From Deltaproteobacteria bacterium (GTDB lineage: Bacteria > Bdellovibrionota > Bdellovibrionia > Bdellovibrionales > JAMPXM01): a stretch of 64,000 bases of DNA. The position numbers and the translations under genes are program-made. The stretch spans positions 248,001-312,000 of the forward strand of contig JAFLCB010000001.1 of the NCBI GenBank assembly GCA_017302795.1, read 5' to 3'. Numbering within the stretch: position 1 is the stretch's first letter; each line of letters begins with the position of its first letter. Under the pieces are notes generated by a model, which worked only from the letters and a program-made list of their open reading frames with translations, did no database searches and was not told the origin of the DNA. Below, in pieces: positions 7,662-17,153 of this stretch.

Positions 7662-8364
7662 GGCGGCACAGGTCGCCACTCCACCAGTAGGAGTCTATAA
7701 AGGTGTCGATCTCAGAATCTTGCCAAAGTATGTGGCGTTTAAAGCTGCAATGATCAAGCAAAGGATGACGTTACAGTACATCCTAGCAATCCATATCGCG
7801 GCCTTTGCCCTGCACTTTGTGCTTGCACGAGTTGAAATTCACAGCCTCGAAACCAAACTAAGAGAGAAGGAATTTATTCTCGCTCCTGGTGTGATGGACT
7901 TCACTACAGCCTCACCGCAATCGGTTTCTGATTCCTATGTTGTAAACGCCGCGATGAGTTTTCTGGGAATGCTTGGGAACATCAATGCTTCAAATATTGA
8001 TGAGCAATATAAGCGATTGTCAAACTTCATGTCTTCAGAACTCCGAATTCAGTTTGAGGAGGAGGCTCGTGAGTGGCGAGAAACCGTAAAGGTTGAAAAT
8101 ATCTCTGAAATCTTAAGGATCACCGACCGCGAAGTGGTTGCGACAGATGAAGGCTTCTACAAAATCACAGCTATTGCACAAAGGGAGCGTTATTCGAACA
8201 GCGAAAGCCTCGGGCATGTGGATGAAGTTGTGGAAATGACCTTAAAACTCGTCCCTCCCGTGAAAGGTAAGGAGTGGTACTTGGAAATCACAAGCCTTAA
8301 GCGCGGGCGAGCTGATGGATTCAAACCAACAAGCGCAAATGGAGGGAAAAAGAATGATCGCTAA
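7633..8364 (+). CDS. traE: TraE-like (VirB8-related) protein
   Basis: The open frame begins at 7378, but its first 85 codons overlap the better-supported small gene, so the ATG at 7633 (AAAGG about 10 bases upstream) or 7645 is preferred. The 243-residue product has a cytoplasmic N-terminus with one membrane helix (ILAIHIAAFALHFVLA, near residues 52-67). A periplasmic VirB8-like domain follows, with the TraE-type stretch YVVNAAMSFLGMLGNI. TraE is part of the inner-membrane assembly platform. Its stop overlaps the traK start. Confidence 0.75.
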   Translation: MLTAMDKGIEAAQVATPPVGVYKGVDLRILPKYVAFKAAMIKQRMTLQYILAIHIAAFALHFVLARVEIHSLETKLREKEFILAPGVMDFTTASPQSVSDSYVVNAAMSFLGMLGNINASNIDEQYKRLSNFMSSELRIQFEEEAREWRETVKVENISEILRITDREVVATDEGFYKITAIAQRERYSNSESLGHVDEVVEMTLKLVPPVKGKEWYLEITSLKRGRADGFKPTSANGGKKNDR

Positions 8365-9226
8365 GTCAGACACTTTTGATTCGGACCTCGCGTCCCTAAA
8401 AGAATTGTTCAAAACATTATCGTTCAAACTAGCGACGGGCCTTTACCTCATTGGCGTCATGGTTCTGTTTATGATGCTTGTGAGTCGCGCCGATGCCAAG
8501 ACTGTTGGCTACGGTTCGCAAGTTGAGCAAATTCGGGTGAAGTATGGGGGGCCTACGATTTTTCGTTTTCCCAAAGCTGTTCAAACGATTACGGGCGCAA
8601 GCCGTTTTCAAATTGTTCCAGCAAATGATCGAGAGCCGAACTACACGGATTTGTCAGTCACTCCCAGATTCACCAATGGAGTCAATGAAGTGACTTTCTT
8701 TTTGATGGATAAATCTGTTGTGAGAACAAAAATCATCGTCAGTCCAAATGATCCTGCGGCTGATGGGCTTTATGATTTTAGATCGCGTGACGATTTAAAT
8801 TCAGGAGATAGTGAAAACGCTCCTGTTATTTCTGAAGCGGAGCTGCTTAAGGCCATGGTACGAGATGATGCCGTTGTAACAGGCTATAAAATCCACAGGG
8901 TTTCTCAAAGCGTGAGTTCTAAAAACTCAAATGCACGAGTGGAACTCATTCGCATTTATCGGGGAAATCCCTTTAACGGGTATGTTTTCAAAGTCACGAA
9001 TACAAGTTGGAAAAAGCTTGTGGAGGTCGACGTAAGACATATCTCCGTGGGTGAGCCCAATCTTGCGATCTTATCACAAAGTGATGAGGCAAGCCTTAAT
9101 CCGAAAGGCAAAGGCACAAGTGAAACTCTCGTACGTGTGGTGACAAAAAACACGGCATCAAGCAGTGACGTAATTCTCGCTATGGAATCAGAGGACCCAA
9201 AAGCTGATTCCAAGAAGGGAGAATAA
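8354..9226 (+). CDS. traK: TraK-like (VirB9-related) channel protein
   Basis: The ATG at 8354 has GGAGGG seven bases upstream and overlaps the end of traE by 11 bases; the ATG at 8315 lacks a ribosome site. The 290-residue product has a hydrophobic N-terminal export segment (about 28-50, ending SRADA). A beta-rich region with GGPTIFRFPKAVQTI and VNEVTFFLMDKSVVRTKI is characteristic of TraK, the secretin-like outer-membrane channel component that binds TraB and TraV. Its place between traE and traB matches. Confidence 0.82.
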   Translation: MIAKSDTFDSDLASLKELFKTLSFKLATGLYLIGVMVLFMMLVSRADAKTVGYGSQVEQIRVKYGGPTIFRFPKAVQTITGASRFQIVPANDREPNYTDLSVTPRFTNGVNEVTFFLMDKSVVRTKIIVSPNDPAADGLYDFRSRDDLNSGDSENAPVISEAELLKAMVRDDAVVTGYKIHRVSQSVSSKNSNARVELIRIYRGNPFNGYVFKVTNTSWKKLVEVDVRHISVGEPNLAILSQSDEASLNPKGKGTSETLVRVVTKNTASSSDVILAMESEDPKADSKKGE

Positions 9227-9228
9227 TT

Positions 9229-10500
9229 ATGCAGATGAATGAAGCCATCTTGCGTGTAAAAGAAATCGACTGGAAGAAGCACGAAAAGAGGATCAAAGAT
9301 CTAATTCAGAAGAATCCTATTCTTGTCGGACTATCCGTCGTGGCCCTACTTCTGCTGGTGAACCTGATTGGAATCGGAAGTAGTAATGATAATCACGTTG
9401 TTGAGCGCGGAGCCCCTGTAACCTTTCAAAATGGCCGCATTTTAAATGATCGTGAAAGCACATTCTACTATGGGAAAGAGCGCCTGCTTTCGCAAAAAGC
9501 TCAATCCATGCTGGAAGGTCAAGCGAAGCTAGAGGCACGACTTCAAGAGCTTGAAAAAAAGCTTCAAGAGGCGAATACGCAGAATGCAAAAGTACCTGCA
9601 TCTGTAGATGGAACTCCTCTTGTTGGTCAAACCTCACAGTCGCTTGGCGTTGCGCCCGCTCCTTCTACTGAGTCTGCAAATGCTGAAGCAGCACTTCAGT
9701 TGTATGGAACGACTGAAAATCCTCAAGGATCAAGTGTCGCCCCAGTCCGACTTCGCTCGAAGGGATCACTTATTAAGGGGCCTGATCTGATCGCCTTTCC
9801 GGTAAAAGCAGAAACAAAGACGGAAGGCGTGATGTTGCCCGCGGGAAGCTATGTGAAGGCCAAGGTTCTAACGGGAGTAGATGTTCCAGAGGGCAAAACG
9901 TATCCTGTCTTGATGGTCCTTGATTTTTCCTATGTGGCACCAAATGACCACAAGATCGACCTTTCCGGATGCTTCATGATCGCTAAAGCTGAAGGTGATC
10001 TTTCAACTGAGCGAGTTCAAATGCAGGCAACGAAAATGAGCTGCGTTTCAAAGAAAGGAAAAATGTTTGAGCGCGATGTAAATGGTTTCGTTGCCGATGA
10101 CAAAGACGGATCATTTGCCATGAAAGGGCAAGTGAACTCAAAGCAAGGGCGAGTCGCAGCAATGGCGTTCTTAGCAGGCGTTGTGGACGGAGTTGGAAGA
10201 GCCGTACAAGCCGCACAAACTACCCAAAGCACGAATCCTCTGGGTGGCGGTTCTTCGATGATGACTGGAGACGCTGGAAAATACGCAATGGCAGGAGGAG
10301 CGTCGAACGCGGCTGGCATGGTTGCTCAGTGGTACTTGCAGCAAGCACAGAATCTCGCACCGACCGTTGCTATTGGATCAGGGCGTGATGTCTGGATTGT
10401 CATCAAAGATAAAGTGAGCCTGCCAGAAGAGTTTTTCAAAAAAGAAAGGAAGAATGGAGATGAAGGCATTTACTCTTATTTCACTCGTGTTCTTGAGTAG
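9229..10500 (+). CDS. traB: TraB-like (VirB10-related) channel protein
   Basis: AAGGGAGA precedes the ATG. The 423-residue product has one inner-membrane helix (about 31-48), a coiled-coil segment near 85-115 (EGQAKLEARLQELEKKLQ), a low-complexity linker, and the VirB10/TraB beta domain. The domain includes GVMLPAGSYVKAKVLTGVD and DLSGCFMIAKAEGDL. It spans both membranes and gates the channel. The end overlaps traV by 41 bases. Confidence 0.88.
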   Translation: MQMNEAILRVKEIDWKKHEKRIKDLIQKNPILVGLSVVALLLLVNLIGIGSSNDNHVVERGAPVTFQNGRILNDRESTFYYGKERLLSQKAQSMLEGQAKLEARLQELEKKLQEANTQNAKVPASVDGTPLVGQTSQSLGVAPAPSTESANAEAALQLYGTTENPQGSSVAPVRLRSKGSLIKGPDLIAFPVKAETKTEGVMLPAGSYVKAKVLTGVDVPEGKTYPVLMVLDFSYVAPNDHKIDLSGCFMIAKAEGDLSTERVQMQATKMSCVSKKGKMFERDVNGFVADDKDGSFAMKGQVNSKQGRVAAMAFLAGVVDGVGRAVQAAQTTQSTNPLGGGSSMMTGDAGKYAMAGGASNAAGMVAQWYLQQAQNLAPTVAIGSGRDVWIVIKDKVSLPEEFFKKERKNGDEGIYSYFTRVLE

Positions 10501-10825
10501 TATTATTGGCGCCTGCGCCAGTACCAATCAGAAATCACTTCTTGAAGAGCGGGCCGAATATGGTTTCACCGCTCCACCTATGAATATGGCCGGGAAAGGC
10601 GGTGTAAAATATGTTCCGACCCGAGTACCAGAACAAGTGGTAGTGGCTTGGCTTCACGCTAAAGAGCTTCCATCAAAAGATTATTTTTGGGGATCTTGGC
10701 TTTCAATCGTAGTTGCTCCCGAGGGTTGGGAAATGAAAAAGGTTGTGGTTCCAAAATCCGAAAAGAAACAAACGAAGCGCACACCAGACCGCCCAACTGT
10801 ACCGCTAAAGCCGAAGCGTCCGTAA
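10460..10825 (+). CDS. traV: TraV-like outer-membrane lipoprotein
   Basis: AAGGA is only 3 bases from the ATG at 10454 but 9 bases from the ATG at 10460, so 10460 is preferred. The 121-residue product has a signal peptide with lipobox IIGAC and a basic, Pro-rich C-terminus. TraV anchors the TraK/TraB complex to the outer membrane. The assignment rests on lipidation, size and position between traB and traC; sequence similarity to TraV is weak by eye. Confidence 0.65.
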   Translation: MKAFTLISLVFLSSIIGACASTNQKSLLEERAEYGFTAPPMNMAGKGGVKYVPTRVPEQVVVAWLHAKELPSKDYFWGSWLSIVVAPEGWEMKKVVVPKSEKKQTKRTPDRPTVPLKPKRP

Positions 10826-10843
10826 GAACTTAAGTTTCGTAAG

Positions 10844-10908
10844 GGCTCTACAACTTTCTGAGAGCCATCAAAAATTTAGAAAAAGTCTCTCTACCAATTT
10901 CAGGCGAG
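10844..10908 (+). promoter_or_regulatory. Conserved leader element, copy 2 (before traC)
   Basis: A hairpin, GGCTCT (10844-10849) with AGAGCC (10861-10866), is followed by TCTCTCTACCA...CAGGCGAG at 10886-10908. This motif matches copy 1 at 17 of 23 positions and ends 27 bases before the traC ATG. The hairpin could also attenuate or end transcription after traV, although no long T-run follows. Confidence 0.5.
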
Positions 10909-10935
10909 CGGCGGACCAAAGAAAGAGGTCTACTG

Positions 10936-13458
10936 ATGCTTGGATTAGAAAAATCAACTAACGAAATAATTGAATCAACACTGGCAAATCGTGCGAAGTT
11001 TGTTCATGCACTTTTTGAGCGCCCTGATTCATTTGCTAAGATTCTTCCGTATGAAGAATATCTCCATGAAGCGCGAATGTTTGTGCTCAAGGACGGGTCT
11101 CTTGGAGCCGTGTTTGAGCTAGGGCTTGTAGAGCATGAGCCGATGGAGGCTCCTCGGATTGTTGAGACAGTTGAAGGTTTAAAATCTTGGTTTTCTCTAC
11201 CTGAGAAATGTACGCTTCAAATTCTCTTCGATCAAAGCCACATTCCAGCGCGCGATCCAATTTGGAAATTTGAAGCGAGCGGCTTCAAATCCCCTCACCC
11301 AATTTCAAAAGCAATCTACGAAGCAAGACTAGAGACGCTTAAAGGTTTCTGTGAAGGGCGTCATCCCCTTTCACCTATGAGAAGGCGCGCCTTCTTGTCG
11401 ATTCGCTACTTTCCTGACAAAGAAAATCAGAAGTCCATTCTTCGCCTTATGGAGCGAGGCGAAGGGCTTCTATTTAACACTATGAACGAAATGACAATGG
11501 AGGTGTCTGAATTTTCCCAGACTCTCGCGCAATTTGTAGATAGCTCCAAAGTTCCTCTCAGTAGAGTGGATGGAGCAGGTCTTGTTGAAGTGCTTCGACG
11601 GTTCTTTAATCCCAAAGAATACCTAGAGCGAGATTTTGCTCCTTTCAATCCCCATATCTCTATTTCAGAGCAAATCGTTTATGCAGGACCAACTGGAAGC
11701 CTTGAGGGGCTTGAGCGAGAGGGACTTAAAACCCGCACGATCACTCTTAAGACAAGTCCAAGGCGTGTGACCCCTGGTGGAACGGCGAATTTCCTTGCGC
11801 TCAATTTTCCATTTAGGCTTTCGCTAAATTTCAGTTTTCCGAAGGCAACAAAGATTAAAGGCTACTTCGATACGAAGGAGTTTTTTCTTCAAAATAGTCC
11901 AAGCGCCAGGGCTCGCCGCCAACAGCAAGAACTTCGTGAAATTCAAGAGCGTCTTGCACATGACGAACGATGTCTCTTCATGACTTTTTGCGTGGTGATT
12001 GAGGGCGAGACCGAAGAGATTCTTAATCAGCGCACACGAGCGATTACCAGTGTTTTTCACAATGATCTTGAGTGCGAAGTCATCAAGGAAGAAATGATCG
12101 GATTTGGGTTGTGTCTCAATTCCCTACCGCTCTTTTACTCTCCAGCGGCAGACCATTCTAGTCAGCGGTTCATTCGCATAATGAATAAGGATGCAGCTAA
12201 ACTTCTTCCTATTTTTGATTCCTATCGCGGCATGGAAAACCCGATGCAGCTCTATCTATCAAGAGAAAACAATCTCGTGAGACTTTCGTGGGCCGCGAAT
12301 CCGATCTCAAATCACACGGCAATCCTTGGCGACACAGGCTCTGGCAAAAGCAAATACGCCTTGGACGCTGTTCAGGCGCTCAAGCTTAGAAATCCAGAGC
12401 CGCTCTGTTTTGTAATCGACAAACGAGCAAGCTGTGAAGCGCTCTGCCGTGAGTTCGATGGAGATTTAAGCGTCTTTGATGCAAACCGCGAGATGCCGTT
12501 TTCATCGTTTCGTGGAGCTTTTGACGATGTAAAGGTGCAGTTTCTCACAAAACTGATTCTGACTGCCGTGAAGCTCACTAGCCAATCTTTTGAAGTTGAG
12601 AGCCATCATATGGCAGTGGTGTCTCGCGCGCTGAAAGAAGCCTACCTCAGACGCGCAAGAGAGCGCGGCATTGTTTACCGCGAAGGACAGCTCATTGAGG
12701 CTGATTCCAATATCGAAGTCTCTGTTTCAATGGACGACGTCATTGCTTCGATGTCGGCGCTCACTTCTGAGAGTGAATTTGAAACTCTCAAAGATCAAAT
12801 TGATGAGCTGATTACAAGGCTCATGCCTTTTTTTGGCGATGGAAACTATGCACCTTTTTTTCGAGGACGAGCAAAGTCACAAAAATCTTCTTCGCGAAAG
12901 TTGCTCTATGCCTATGACTTGGAGGCTTTGGATTCTGACGAAACACTCAAAGTGCTCATGAGCATGTGCGTGATTCAAGAAATCATAACGACCATGGCGC
13001 GCCCTGAGAATTTAAAACGTGGAGGAGTTCTCTACATTGAGGAACTCGGATGCTTAGGAAGAGATAATCCAATTGTTGGTGATTTCGTGATTGAGGCCGC
13101 TGAACGCATGAGAAAGATGGGATTTTTCCTGATCGGTGTGGCTCCCAGTCCCAGAGTGTTCTTTGAGACTGAAGCTGGCAAGGCCGTATGGGGCGGAGCT
13201 GATAATTTCTTTTTCTTAAAAATGAGCCCCGATAACGTGCGCTACCTCAAAGAGCACTCCTCTCTGTTAGGCCCGGCACCGCTTGAAATTATAGGAAGCC
13301 TTGAAACCCGAATTAACGAATATGCCGAGGTCTTTTACACGAATAAGACAGGCACTCATCAGGGAGCGTTTCGCTACGTTCAATCTCATCTTGATCGAAG
13401 TTCTTCAGTGAACAGCGAGGGCGAAAAGGAAAAAGCTCGCGCAGAGGTTTCTGCATGA
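10936..13458 (+). CDS. traC: TraC-like (VirB4 family) ATPase
   Basis: AAAGAGG precedes the ATG. The 840-residue product has Walker A GDTGSGKSKY near residue 465 and Walker B VLYIEELG near 699 followed by a Q/N-type motor region, as in VirB4/TraC. These ATPases energise pilus assembly at the inner membrane. The length fits the family (about 800-870). It is the largest enzyme of the locus and starts its own leader-controlled segment. Confidence 0.9.
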   Translation: MLGLEKSTNEIIESTLANRAKFVHALFERPDSFAKILPYEEYLHEARMFVLKDGSLGAVFELGLVEHEPMEAPRIVETVEGLKSWFSLPEKCTLQILFDQSHIPARDPIWKFEASGFKSPHPISKAIYEARLETLKGFCEGRHPLSPMRRRAFLSIRYFPDKENQKSILRLMERGEGLLFNTMNEMTMEVSEFSQTLAQFVDSSKVPLSRVDGAGLVEVLRRFFNPKEYLERDFAPFNPHISISEQIVYAGPTGSLEGLEREGLKTRTITLKTSPRRVTPGGTANFLALNFPFRLSLNFSFPKATKIKGYFDTKEFFLQNSPSARARRQQQELREIQERLAHDERCLFMTFCVVIEGETEEILNQRTRAITSVFHNDLECEVIKEEMIGFGLCLNSLPLFYSPAADHSSQRFIRIMNKDAAKLLPIFDSYRGMENPMQLYLSRENNLVRLSWAANPISNHTAILGDTGSGKSKYALDAVQALKLRNPEPLCFVIDKRASCEALCREFDGDLSVFDANREMPFSSFRGAFDDVKVQFLTKLILTAVKLTSQSFEVESHHMAVVSRALKEAYLRRARERGIVYREGQLIEADSNIEVSVSMDDVIASMSALTSESEFETLKDQIDELITRLMPFFGDGNYAPFFRGRAKSQKSSSRKLLYAYDLEALDSDETLKVLMSMCVIQEIITTMARPENLKRGGVLYIEELGCLGRDNPIVGDFVIEAAERMRKMGFFLIGVAPSPRVFFETEAGKAVWGGADNFFFLKMSPDNVRYLKEHSSLLGPAPLEIIGSLETRINEYAEVFYTNKTGTHQGAFRYVQSHLDRSSSVNSEGEKEKARAEVSA

Positions 13459-13517
13459 CCTGCATTTTGAAACCAAAGGTCAGCACCAAGAAACTAAAAC
13501 GAAAGGATTTTGAATGA
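13455..13517 (+). CDS. 20-codon mini-ORF coupling traC to traH
   Basis: The ATG overlaps the traC stop (ATGA at 13455-13458) and the TGA overlaps the traH start (ATGA at 13514-13517), so the mini-ORF exactly bridges the gap. AGAGG lies seven bases before the start. The peptide (MTCILKPKVSTKKLKRKDFE) is strongly basic. It is either a coupling leader that carries ribosomes from traC to traH or a chance frame. The double overlap and ribosome site favour translation. Confidence 0.45.
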   Translation: MTCILKPKVSTKKLKRKDFE

Positions 13518-14839
13518 AGATATTTTTTGCGACGTTTTTTATGATTCCAGGAGTTCTTTTGGCTGGTGAAAACGATTTTACCTATAGGAATCGCACAGAG
13601 TTCAAGGCCAGTGATTACCTATTTCAGCACCAGGGTCTTAAGAAAGATCCCGTGTTCGATGAATATCGCACAGTGGATCTTGGGCTTAATCTTGGAATTG
13701 GTTCAGACTGTGGTCGCGTAGACTTTAGAAGCACACTCCAGGCAAGTCTTAAGAACATTCTAGACAGCCGCTACTTTGGCGATATGGGAAAAGACATCAT
13801 GGCAGGTTCACCAATGCTTCTTGCCTGCTATTTTAGTCCAACTTGGTGTGCGATCCTCAAGCACTCTCAGATCAACGCAAACTTCATGTCTCAAATGCGG
13901 CTGAATCAGTGCTCGCTCATGGACAAGTACACGGACTCTCGTGTGCAAGAATACTATGAGGAACGGCAAGTGTGCGTTCATCGTGAGATCGAAAAAAACG
14001 GCGGGAACATCGAGTCTGCTATGCAGGCTTGTAACTCAAGTCGTGTGTGGGACACAGATATAGCCAATTGGTCGGGCTCGAAGTACGGAGAGAAAAGTAG
14101 TTCCAACAAACTCATTGGAAGTTCAGCTCAATGGGCGGGGCTTGATACCAAAGAAGCAACGCCAACGCTCAATCTCGTTAAGAACCTAGTGGGAGATACT
14201 GTTATTACCCGAGGTAAAGTATCGGTCGAATACGGCGATAAACCCTTTGGGATCACGCCAAGGACTCACCTCGCAGGAATTGAACGAGACGTTCAAGAAA
14301 AGCTCTGCTTTGGACTTATGCGTAAGATCGACGATGCCGGTCGTAGCGGGACTGGTGCCGTGATTCGTGGAGCTGATCTTGAGTCTATCACCGGGGTCAA
14401 AGACCAAGTGCTGCTAGATCGTCAGACTCTCAGAAACTTATCCGTCATGCCCTATAGAAGCCGCGCGCTCTACTGTCAGCGCCTTGCAAGCTCTATCGCA
14501 GTTGCACGGTTCTCAGACGATATGAACCGCTCGCTTGATGTTCTCGCGTTAGCTGCGCAGAACCCGAACTTACCGGAGCGCAGAAAAAAAGAGATCGAAG
14601 ATAAACGAGACACGCTAAAAAAGTCCGTCGAAGTCACGCTGGAACTTCAAAGGGAAAGAAATGCTCCTTTAAATGAAGTGGTCTCACAGATCAATTCCGA
14701 GGGTGAAGGCATTCACCTGGATTTATCCAGAGAACGAATCGTTCGCGACCAAACAGAACTTGAAGCACACACTACAAAGGGCCGTTTTTTCGATTGCGCT
14801 GATGGTGTCATGTGCGAGCAAACGGGAGGCTCACGATGA
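13514..14839 (+). CDS. traH: TraH-like conjugative pilus assembly protein
   Basis: The 441-residue product has a signal peptide ending near GVLLA. A region with LGIGSDCGRVDFRSTL and a hydrophobic stretch near residues 95-115 (MLLACYFSPTWCAIL) follow. The pattern and spaced cysteines resemble the TraH family and the related ICE family TIGR03755 (PFL_4711-like). These are periplasmic or outer-membrane proteins of F-type pilus assembly. It lies between traC and the TraG-like gene. I am fairly sure of the broad family, less of the exact subfamily. Confidence 0.72.
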   Translation: MKIFFATFFMIPGVLLAGENDFTYRNRTEFKASDYLFQHQGLKKDPVFDEYRTVDLGLNLGIGSDCGRVDFRSTLQASLKNILDSRYFGDMGKDIMAGSPMLLACYFSPTWCAILKHSQINANFMSQMRLNQCSLMDKYTDSRVQEYYEERQVCVHREIEKNGGNIESAMQACNSSRVWDTDIANWSGSKYGEKSSSNKLIGSSAQWAGLDTKEATPTLNLVKNLVGDTVITRGKVSVEYGDKPFGITPRTHLAGIERDVQEKLCFGLMRKIDDAGRSGTGAVIRGADLESITGVKDQVLLDRQTLRNLSVMPYRSRALYCQRLASSIAVARFSDDMNRSLDVLALAAQNPNLPERRKKEIEDKRDTLKKSVEVTLELQRERNAPLNEVVSQINSEGEGIHLDLSRERIVRDQTELEAHTTKGRFFDCADGVMCEQTGGSR

Positions 14840-15057
14840 AACTTGAGGGAAAGCTTTTAAGAAATTCTTGCGAACGATTTGAGGTCGCCGACTTTGAACT
14901 GACATCAGGAACCGCTGTGGAAATCGAGATCAACAAGACATGGCTTCTGGGTGTCATCGAATACTGGAAGGACGCCTACTATTGGTTTTCAAAAGTAGAA
15001 GGAATTGCAGTGATCTTAAGAAATGGGATCAACGCAAGACTTCCAAGACGATCTTAG
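14836..15057 (+). CDS. Small protein resembling DUF5348
   Basis: The start is the ATG at 14836 (ATGA overlap with the traH stop, GGGAGG upstream). The 73-residue product looks like a small beta protein: ELTSGTAVEIEINKTWLLG followed by a Tyr/Trp-rich strand and a final basic Arg tail. The pattern is reminiscent of DUF5348 proteins found in mobile elements, but that is a by-eye resemblance. Function unknown. Confidence 0.6.
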   Translation: MKLEGKLLRNSCERFEVADFELTSGTAVEIEINKTWLLGVIEYWKDAYYWFSKVEGIAVILRNGINARLPRRS

Positions 15058-15071
15058 AGAAAGGAGGAAGC

Positions 15072-16607
15072 ATGTTTTCAAATACAGCGTATGAGGCACT
15101 TTACCAGATTATTGGTCTTAGCCTTCATGCGAAGTTCATTGAAATCATCACGGGTGAGACTTTCTTTAAGGGGCTCACCCTGATGATCTTTGGTGCGGTG
15201 TTTTTCATTACGATTTTGAAATTCATCTCGCGCTATATTCCTGGATCGTTAATCGAAAGAAAACAGATTCCAATTTCAAGATTCATAAAGGTGGTTGCCT
15301 GTCTTTTCTTAGGGCTTGCGCTCTTAAGAGTGGGCTCCGATGCCAAAGTAAAGGATTACCAAGGAAAGAATTGGGCCGATAACCCCTATGTGCAAAAGCA
15401 TGTGGAAAGCCTTCAGTCCCAGTACAAAGTGAGCTTCGTCTTTGAAATCTTGAGCCATACAGCGGAAGAAATCACTGGGCTACTGTCGCGGGTGATTGAC
15501 CAAGTGTTTGCACAGGGAAACTCGCAGCTCACGGCTCCGAATATGTTCTATAAGGCCATCATGTTTGCAGGCATATCGACAATCGAGGATGCCCAGGTGC
15601 GTGACCAGCTTAGATTTTATTCAGAAGAGTGCTTCACGAAAGTTTTGCCTTCCATCGGTGAATTTAAAAATCGTGGAGCTATTGATGGGTTCTTCATGGC
15701 GAGCAAACAGATCGACCAAGAACTATCAAGTCTTCCGATTGAGTTGGGTACGGGAAAGACTACGAACTGTCTTGAAGTCAAAGACTCTACGGTTCAAAAG
15801 CTGAACGAATACGGTGATGCCAAGATGAAGGGATTCTCAAGAAAGGTCCCTTACTCGGAAGCCATTGTGTACTCATACGGCGGTAAGTTTGATCCTAGTT
15901 ATTACAAGCACTATGCGTCCTCTATGGCCCTTGCAAATTTCTACGCTGACCAGCACGAGGGCACGCTTGGAATTCAGAAAGGCGCTGAAGTTCCAGGAAC
16001 CGCAAGCAAGTCATTTCAAACCTTGGGCCGCTTCTTTAGCTGGGACGGGATTTTGGGAATACTGAACCTTCGTGAGCTTCAAGGCGCATCCGAGTCAGCC
16101 AAACGTGCGCAAGAGTTTAGCGAGCACTTAGCCCGTGCTCCGCATGTTGCGGGCTTTATCCGAATGCTGTTGATTGCGATTTTTCCGTGGCTGATGTTTT
16201 TTGTCGTAGCGGGCAAGTGGCGAGTTTTGGTTGTTTGGTTCTGGATCTATTTTTCAGTCTTACTTTGGACACCACTCTGGACGCTTCTCTACCACATTAT
16301 GCTCGGGATCTCGATGTCGTCTGAGGTGATGGAATCCTTTGGGCAGTTGACAGATGGGGTCTCGCTTTATGCTGCGGCTCTAGTGAACCACAGGCTCTAT
16401 TATATGTTTTCGATTTACTCCTGGGTGCAGCTCCTTGTCGCGACACTGACGACAGGATCGGCCTTTATGTTCTTAAAGCCGATGCTGGGAGAAGGAGATT
16501 CGGAATCTAAGCCTGAATTTCTCGAACCTCTTTCAAGTGCCACAACGGGCGCTGTGGGTGGCGGTGTTAAGGGCGCGGCTACTGGCGCAGTTGGGGCGGT
16601 TCTATGA
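15072..16607 (+). CDS. traG: TraG N-terminal-like membrane protein
   Basis: AAGGAGG precedes the ATG at 15072; the frame is open further upstream but only as an overlap of the previous gene. The 511-residue product has hydrophobic segments at about 30-50, 75-95 and several between 355 and 490. Its C-terminus is Gly/Ala-rich (GAVGGGVKGAATGAVGAV). This matches the N-terminal membrane part of TraG, needed for pilus assembly and mating-pair stabilisation. The long periplasmic C-terminal half of F TraG (about 900 residues) is absent, so entry exclusion through it is not expected. Confidence 0.75.
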   Translation: MFSNTAYEALYQIIGLSLHAKFIEIITGETFFKGLTLMIFGAVFFITILKFISRYIPGSLIERKQIPISRFIKVVACLFLGLALLRVGSDAKVKDYQGKNWADNPYVQKHVESLQSQYKVSFVFEILSHTAEEITGLLSRVIDQVFAQGNSQLTAPNMFYKAIMFAGISTIEDAQVRDQLRFYSEECFTKVLPSIGEFKNRGAIDGFFMASKQIDQELSSLPIELGTGKTTNCLEVKDSTVQKLNEYGDAKMKGFSRKVPYSEAIVYSYGGKFDPSYYKHYASSMALANFYADQHEGTLGIQKGAEVPGTASKSFQTLGRFFSWDGILGILNLRELQGASESAKRAQEFSEHLARAPHVAGFIRMLLIAIFPWLMFFVVAGKWRVLVVWFWIYFSVLLWTPLWTLLYHIMLGISMSSEVMESFGQLTDGVSLYAAALVNHRLYYMFSIYSWVQLLVATLTTGSAFMFLKPMLGEGDSESKPEFLEPLSSATTGAVGGGVKGAATGAVGAVL

Positions 16608-16637
16608 ACCATCTCCACTGCGTCTTTGTATTTGCTC

Positions 16638-16662
16638 GGAGGCAGGCTTTCAGCCTGCCTCC
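16638..16662. terminator. Strong hairpin after the transfer operon
   Basis: An 11-bp perfect inverted repeat (GGAGGCAGGCT, loop of 3) follows the TraG-like gene by 31 bases. There is no T-run after it; a G-rich stretch and a second weak inverted repeat (AACCAC/GTGGTT) follow. It probably ends or stabilises the transfer-operon mRNA. Confidence 0.5.
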
Positions 16663-16787
16663 TTGGGGGTGTGGGGGCGTAGCAACCACTCTTTTGCGGG
16701 TGGTTGGTACCAACACCCTATCTTGCCCCGAACCAAAACTGCCCAAATTATATGCAACTACAAATGAACCAAACTAAAGGAGAAAAC

Positions 16788-17153
16788 ATGCACAAACCAA
16801 AATTTAATAACAACACACGATACTTTTTGAACCAACTTCCGTTTCTGATCCTAATGCTCGCACTTACTCTTCAAATATTTCTCACTGGCTGCGCAAGCAT
16901 CAACCGGAAGGAAGAATCCGTTCAGACGATTCTTCAAAAAGAAAATCTGCTGATTGAAAAACTTAAAGTGGAGCGCGGACAGCCAGAGGTTGCTCAAGCC
17001 GTATCTGCAAACGAAGTTTTAAAGAAAGCAGAAGCACACTTGATCTTAGGTTTAGATGAGATGCTGAAAGCAAACGAAGCGATCAAAACTAAAATCTTAA
17101 AACAACAACCGAAGGAGGTTGAAAATGGGGAAAGTGAAAGAACTCACGATTGA
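16788..17153 (+). CDS. Small lipoprotein with helical C-terminus
   Basis: The ATG at 16788 has AAGGAG upstream, and the product begins with a basic N-terminus and a hydrophobic run ending in the lipobox FLTGC. Mature residues form a charged helical region (QTILQKENLLIEKLKVERG). At 121 residues it resembles small lipoproteins of conjugative elements in size, but the family is not recognised. It overlaps the next gene by 29 bases. Confidence 0.65.
   Translation: MHKPKFNNNTRYFLNQLPFLILMLALTLQIFLTGCASINRKEESVQTILQKENLLIEKLKVERGQPEVAQAVSANEVLKKAEAHLILGLDEMLKANEAIKTKILKQQPKEVENGESERTHD

Noticed and set aside
16638-16700. REP-like or CRISPR-like repeat after the TraG-like gene
   Set aside because: There is only one strong hairpin and one weak one, no repeated unit and no spacer pattern.
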